A stretch of DNA of 10,074 nt from an uncultured bacterium (GTDB taxonomy: Bacteria; Cyanobacteriota; Vampirovibrionia; Gastranaerophilales; Gastranaerophilaceae), in contig CAPYQR010000017.1 of the NCBI GenBank assembly GCA_948742005.1, positions 7,074 to 17,147 on the forward strand, in the 5' to 3' direction. Within the stretch, counting starts at the first letter, position 1; the number at the start of each line of letters is the position of its first letter. The position numbers were made by a program, and so were the translations under genes. Positions 8,301 through 10,074 of this stretch are shown here, piece by piece. A model generated the notes under the pieces. It was not told the DNA's origin, ran no database searches, and saw nothing but the letters and a program-made list of their open reading frames with translations.

Positions 8301-10074
8301 ATATTATTTTCAACGATTCAATAACTTCTAATGATTCTTCTGTTTTGAATATAAATAAACCTGACGTTATCGTAACAAAAGCAAGAGATGTCGATGTTAA
8401 GGGTGATGTTGTTGTTAATTCCGATATGTCAAAATTTGAGGGTATTGTGAACCTATTTGGCGGTAAATTAACACTTTTAAAAGATTCAACATTCTTTGTG
8501 AATGCAAAAAGTTTCAATGTTAAACAAAACAGCAATGCAACTGTTTCTTTTGCAGATAAGGTAATTAAAAAATATGATTTAGGCAATTTGAATCTGGAAG
8601 ATGATTTAAGAATAATAATTGATGCTGATCTTGCGGGTAAAAAAGCTGATAATTTTGATGCGCAAACGGTTAATGATAATGGAAATAAGATAATTATTTC
8701 AGAAATTAACATAACCTCAGATTTAGCAGATGATTCAATGTCAACATTAATTGCATCAGATAAGCTTAAAAATATTTTTGAATTATCAACAAATCCTGAT
8801 GTTAATTTAGTTGGAACTTCAAATAATTATTATTTAACATACGATAAACAAAACGGTGAATTAACTTTTTCTACAGGTGTAATTCCCGATTTAAATGAAG
8901 CTTTTTCAAACGTTGATAATAATAGAATTTATGCAATGGCGAAAGATGAAGTTGTTGTAAATCCACTCGGACAAATGGGTGGAGCAGATTCAACAATGAC
9001 AATTTCGGGAAATAATAATGCAATTGTTTCAACAAATGATTCAGAGGGTATGACAATTGCACAGGGGCAGACTTTAAACATTAATAATGTTAAAAATATT
9101 GATGGTTTTAAAGATAATACTGCAATTAATAACCTTGGAACAATAAATATTGAAAATTCACTAATAAACGATAAAATGCTTAACCAAGGCATGATTACTT
9201 TGAATAACGCAACAATTAACGAAGAAATTACAGGTAATTCAACTTCAAATATTCAAGTAAAGGATAATTCAACCATAAACAATAAAATTCAGGGTAATAC
9301 AATCGAACTTCAAAGCGGAACTTTGACCCTCGGGCAAAATGGAAATATCCAAAACTCTGCAGGATTAGTTGCAAACGGCGGAAGCTTGAGTTTAGCAAAT
9401 AATGCAATTCAAAATACTAATTTAGGAAATGTAACCTTAAATCAAGATTTGAATGTAAAATTAGATGCTGATTTAAACGCAAAAGAAATTGATAAAATCG
9501 CGGTTGATTCTATAACCGCCAATTCAAATAATATCAATATTACAGATATTGTTGTGTTAAATCCGACAACTGATGAAACTTTTTCGATGTCGCCGATTGC
9601 AAATGGTATGAGTGACGATGTTAAACAAACGCTTCAAGAATCAATAAAATACACAGGCGGAGAAATAGTCTATTCTCCAATATTTAAATATAACGCAGAA
9701 TATGACCCTGATGAGGGAATGTTGAACTTTAACCGCGTAAAAGGCGGAATCAACCCTAACAGACCAACATACAATGCGCTTAACCCGGGTGTTTTAGCAG
9801 CTCCTGTTGCGGCGCAATTGGGCGGTTATCTTTCTCAATTAAATTCTTATGATGAAGCATTTATGAACATGGATATGTACATGCTTTTGCCATCAAGACA
9901 AAGAACGGCAATGAAATTAAGAAACAGATATGCTTTAGCATTGGCTGTTGAAAATAGTAATGTCGTATCAAATGAAATTTCAAACGGCATACAAGATGAA
10001 AACATTCAAGTTATAAAAGGAGATATTCCTGTTGAAGATATAATTACAGATACACCTGCTTCTTATACAAACGA
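5327..10074 (+). CDS. Giant secreted beta-helix surface protein with Chlamydia-Pmp-like GGAI/FxxN repeats; probable autotransporter or adhesin, C-terminus beyond window edge
   Basis: One open frame of 1,582 codons reaches the right edge. Residues 1-26 are a signal peptide: MNKRLKK, a hydrophobic stretch, and a likely cut after VSA (Ala26). Residues ~147-575 hold 13 repeats with a GGA[I/L/V] motif and an FxxN motif about 33 residues apart, the pattern of chlamydial polymorphic membrane proteins, expected to fold as a right-handed beta-helix. Residues ~581-885 and ~951-1235 are two copies of one module, and ~1323-1468 is a degenerate third. Residues from ~1472 (GGINPNRPTYNALNPG, then VLAAPVAAQLGGYLSQL) look like the linker before an outer-membrane barrel, which would lie off the edge; that is inference. 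No cysteine stands out and the protein is rich in Asn, Thr, Ser and Asp, typical of surface passengers. Likely exported by Sec, then displayed or released. The ligand is unknown. It follows the pfl terminator and has its own leader region. Confidence 0.85.
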   Translation, partial: MNKRLKKSLVILAFLSAFIIKGTVSAYEFNDLNRNIILDSDINASQQLGSFSQFASLTGGIDGGENMFYGLSGFDNKGIDIYVNTKGYDVNYTVQNIGAIYSELMPSTVTVKTVDEMTGEMYESYYTLQGGMSAFKNTHETTSSVAGGAIYVSEKDVNGVLTFNDSIIFGNQLDLEDKDSYGGAVYAGFVELKTNNTFFKENLIKSAYNKIFKGGAVHQDIGVGSANFQHTINNTYFIENKIEAPASVEAMGGALNIEKGAVEINSSYFGQNQIQAINGQGGAVALQSGNVKQADIKNSVFENNKLALSNTDNASTGSGGALYYYGSSSSGKINVDNSVFSQNSITATGTVAGTTSGGAIAASSGKTTVISNTKFLNNSVSNQIGNKSFGGALYTSVGSATVQNSTFDSNSAVLNQTPDEAGKSAQAFGGAIYLMNTSSAGKNTLTVKDSTFTNNQTVSTAHSKGGAIFANGVLKVENSTFKNNRSNSTSDNNYDAFGGAIYTDTYAPYAIVDNSTFENNSTTSNVERKSVNSGGGAYYNSKVSLIKDSSFKNNTAFGTQNKYNNGIKGAFGGAILNKLNGVLSIMADKKDVVFEGNRYGTADSGFKNNAIYTDDKTTVNLNAADGKKIVFNDNIESANNTAVLNINQTGTWDETTAPTTADNKISQNAGTTGEIVVNSDMSGFLGSVNLFGGKISLGSAGTLFNKAKAFVVKQNSEISFADGVIKEYDLGNLTLEDNLNVIIDADLNNANAQSDKLSASTIVNDNDYKILISKINIINDEEVKKVTTIVADDVLKDSVELSSNPDVVIEGAKESYLLTYDKSNGELTFKSATAVNNLNSAVAETQSDRLYSLAQDENVSQSLGKLGGADSTLTINGDNNSIIADNSQGSEIAGVEVDNSQKLSVNNVNEVKGFISDKGGFATNEGVMNIVDSSFKENTSKTRGGAIQNKGTLNIVADKKDVVFENNKAQNNEQNAIHSENGTINVIAQNSDIIFNDSITSNDSSVLNINKPDVIVTKARDVDVKGDVVVNSDMSKFEGIVNLFGGKLTLLKDSTFFVNAKSFNVKQNSNATVSFADKVIKKYDLGNLNLEDDLRIIIDADLAGKKADNFDAQTVNDNGNKIIISEINITSDLADDSMSTLIASDKLKNIFELSTNPDVNLVGTSNNYYLTYDKQNGELTFSTGVIPDLNEAFSNVDNNRIYAMAKDEVVVNPLGQMGGADSTMTISGNNNAIVSTNDSEGMTIAQGQTLNINNVKNIDGFKDNTAINNLGTINIENSLINDKMLNQGMITLNNATINEEITGNSTSNIQVKDNSTINNKIQGNTIELQSGTLTLGQNGNIQNSAGLVANGGSLSLANNAIQNTNLGNVTLNQDLNVKLDADLNAKEIDKIAVDSITANSNNINITDIVVLNPTTDETFSMSPIANGMSDDVKQTLQESIKYTGGEIVYSPIFKYNAEYDPDEGMLNFNRVKGGINPNRPTYNALNPGVLAAPVAAQLGGYLSQLNSYDEAFMNMDMYMLLPSRQRTAMKLRNRYALALAVENSNVVSNEISNGIQDENIQVIKGDIPVEDIITDTPASYTN
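5765..7060 (+). repeat. Thirteen GGA[I/L/V] / FxxN (Pmp-type) repeats in the surface protein
   Basis: Motifs in order include GGAIYVS, GGAVYAG, GGAVHQD, GGALNIE, GGAVALQ, GGALYYY, GGAIAAS, GGALYTS, GGAIYLM, GGAIFAN, GGAIYTD, GGGAYYN and GGAILNK. They alternate with FKEN, FIEN, FGQN, FENN, FSQN, FLNN, FDSN, FTNN and FKNN. One further copy, GGAIQNK, occurs alone at 8156 inside the duplicated region. The paired tetrapeptides are the defining mark of the chlamydial Pmp repeat. Confidence 0.85.
7067..7981 (+). repeat. Duplicated module, copy 1, in the surface protein
   Basis: In order it carries ADKKDVVFEGN, IVFNDNI, AVLNINQ, VVNSDMSGF, VNLFGGK, YDLGNLTLEDNL, IIDADL, ELSSNPDV, LTYDKSNGELTF, RLYSLAQDE and GGADSTLTI. 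Every element recurs in the same order in copy 2. Seen directly in the translation. Confidence 0.85.
8177..9031 (+). repeat. Duplicated module, copy 2, in the surface protein
   Basis: The matching elements are ADKKDVVFENN, IIFNDSI, SVLNINK, VVNSDMSKF, VNLFGGK, YDLGNLNLEDDL, IIDADL, ELSTNPDV, LTYDKQNGELTF, RIYAMAKDE and GGADSTMTI. The offset to copy 1 is 1110 bases at the start and 1050 at the end, so small deletions have accumulated. At 7085 and 8195 about 26 bases differ at a single position. Confidence 0.85.
9293..9730 (+). repeat. Degenerate third copy of the module
   Basis: Only the framework remains: LQSGTLTLG in place of LFGGKLTL, then NLGNVTLNQDLNVKLDADL matching YDLGNLTLEDNL and IIDADL, and KYNAEYDPDEGMLNF matching LTYDKxNGELTF. 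It lacks the GGADST segment and leads directly into the linker, so it may be the ancestral, barrel-proximal unit. Confidence 0.6.

Noticed and set aside
5495..9192. Minus-strand open frames across the giant surface protein gene, including a similar-looking pair at 7159-7551 and 8257-8712
   Set aside because: They are antisense shadows of the plus-strand repeats. The pair resemble each other only because the sense modules are duplicated.

Overview
The window is AT-rich and bacterial. It holds two minus-strand genes on the left, a divergent intergenic region, and three plus-strand genes. My best guess for the organism is an anaerobic, fermentative gut bacterium of the Gastranaerophilales/Vampirovibrionia ('Melainabacteria') type. 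This rests on the short Asn-rich N-terminal leader with an FKG motif on the first protein, the style of the giant repeat-bearing surface protein with its NPGVLAAPVAAQLGG linker, and the pyruvate formate-lyase. It is recollection plus inference, not a database result.

Positions 1-2214 (minus strand) carry a long protein made of about eight alpha-helical repeats of 35-40 residues followed by an HD-type phosphohydrolase domain; it runs off the left edge. Its first ~58 codons lie in a different frame from the rest, with the shift inside 2029-2072, most simply at a run of seven A (coding strand) at 2036-2042. Upstream on the same strand, 40 bases away, is a half-size, five-helix EamA/DMT-type membrane protein (2255-2677).

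The divergent region 2678-2815 contains a perfect 13-bp-arm AT-only palindrome and an extended -10 promoter (TGA-TATAAT) driving the fermentation operon. Gene one (2816-4861) is pyruvate formate-lyase with the catalytic Cys-Cys pair but without the C-terminal glycyl radical domain. Gene two (4898-5143) encodes that missing domain as a separate 81-residue protein with the RVSGYAV motif. A genuine stop codon, a 36-base gap and a fresh ribosome binding site separate them, and a strong terminator follows (5174-5200). This is therefore a split enzyme with a detachable radical subunit. Both proteins also end in unusual cysteine clusters.

From 5327 to the right edge runs a single secreted protein of more than 1,580 residues: signal peptide, a beta-helix of Chlamydia-Pmp-like GGA[I/L/V]/FxxN repeats, two large duplicated modules plus a degenerate third, and a linker of the kind that usually precedes an autotransporter barrel. 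The barrel itself, if present, is outside the window. Its leader region contains a perfect 15-bp-arm inverted repeat overlapping the best promoter candidate. No RNA genes, insertion sequences or CRISPR arrays were seen, and no stretch over 300 bases lacks a gene.
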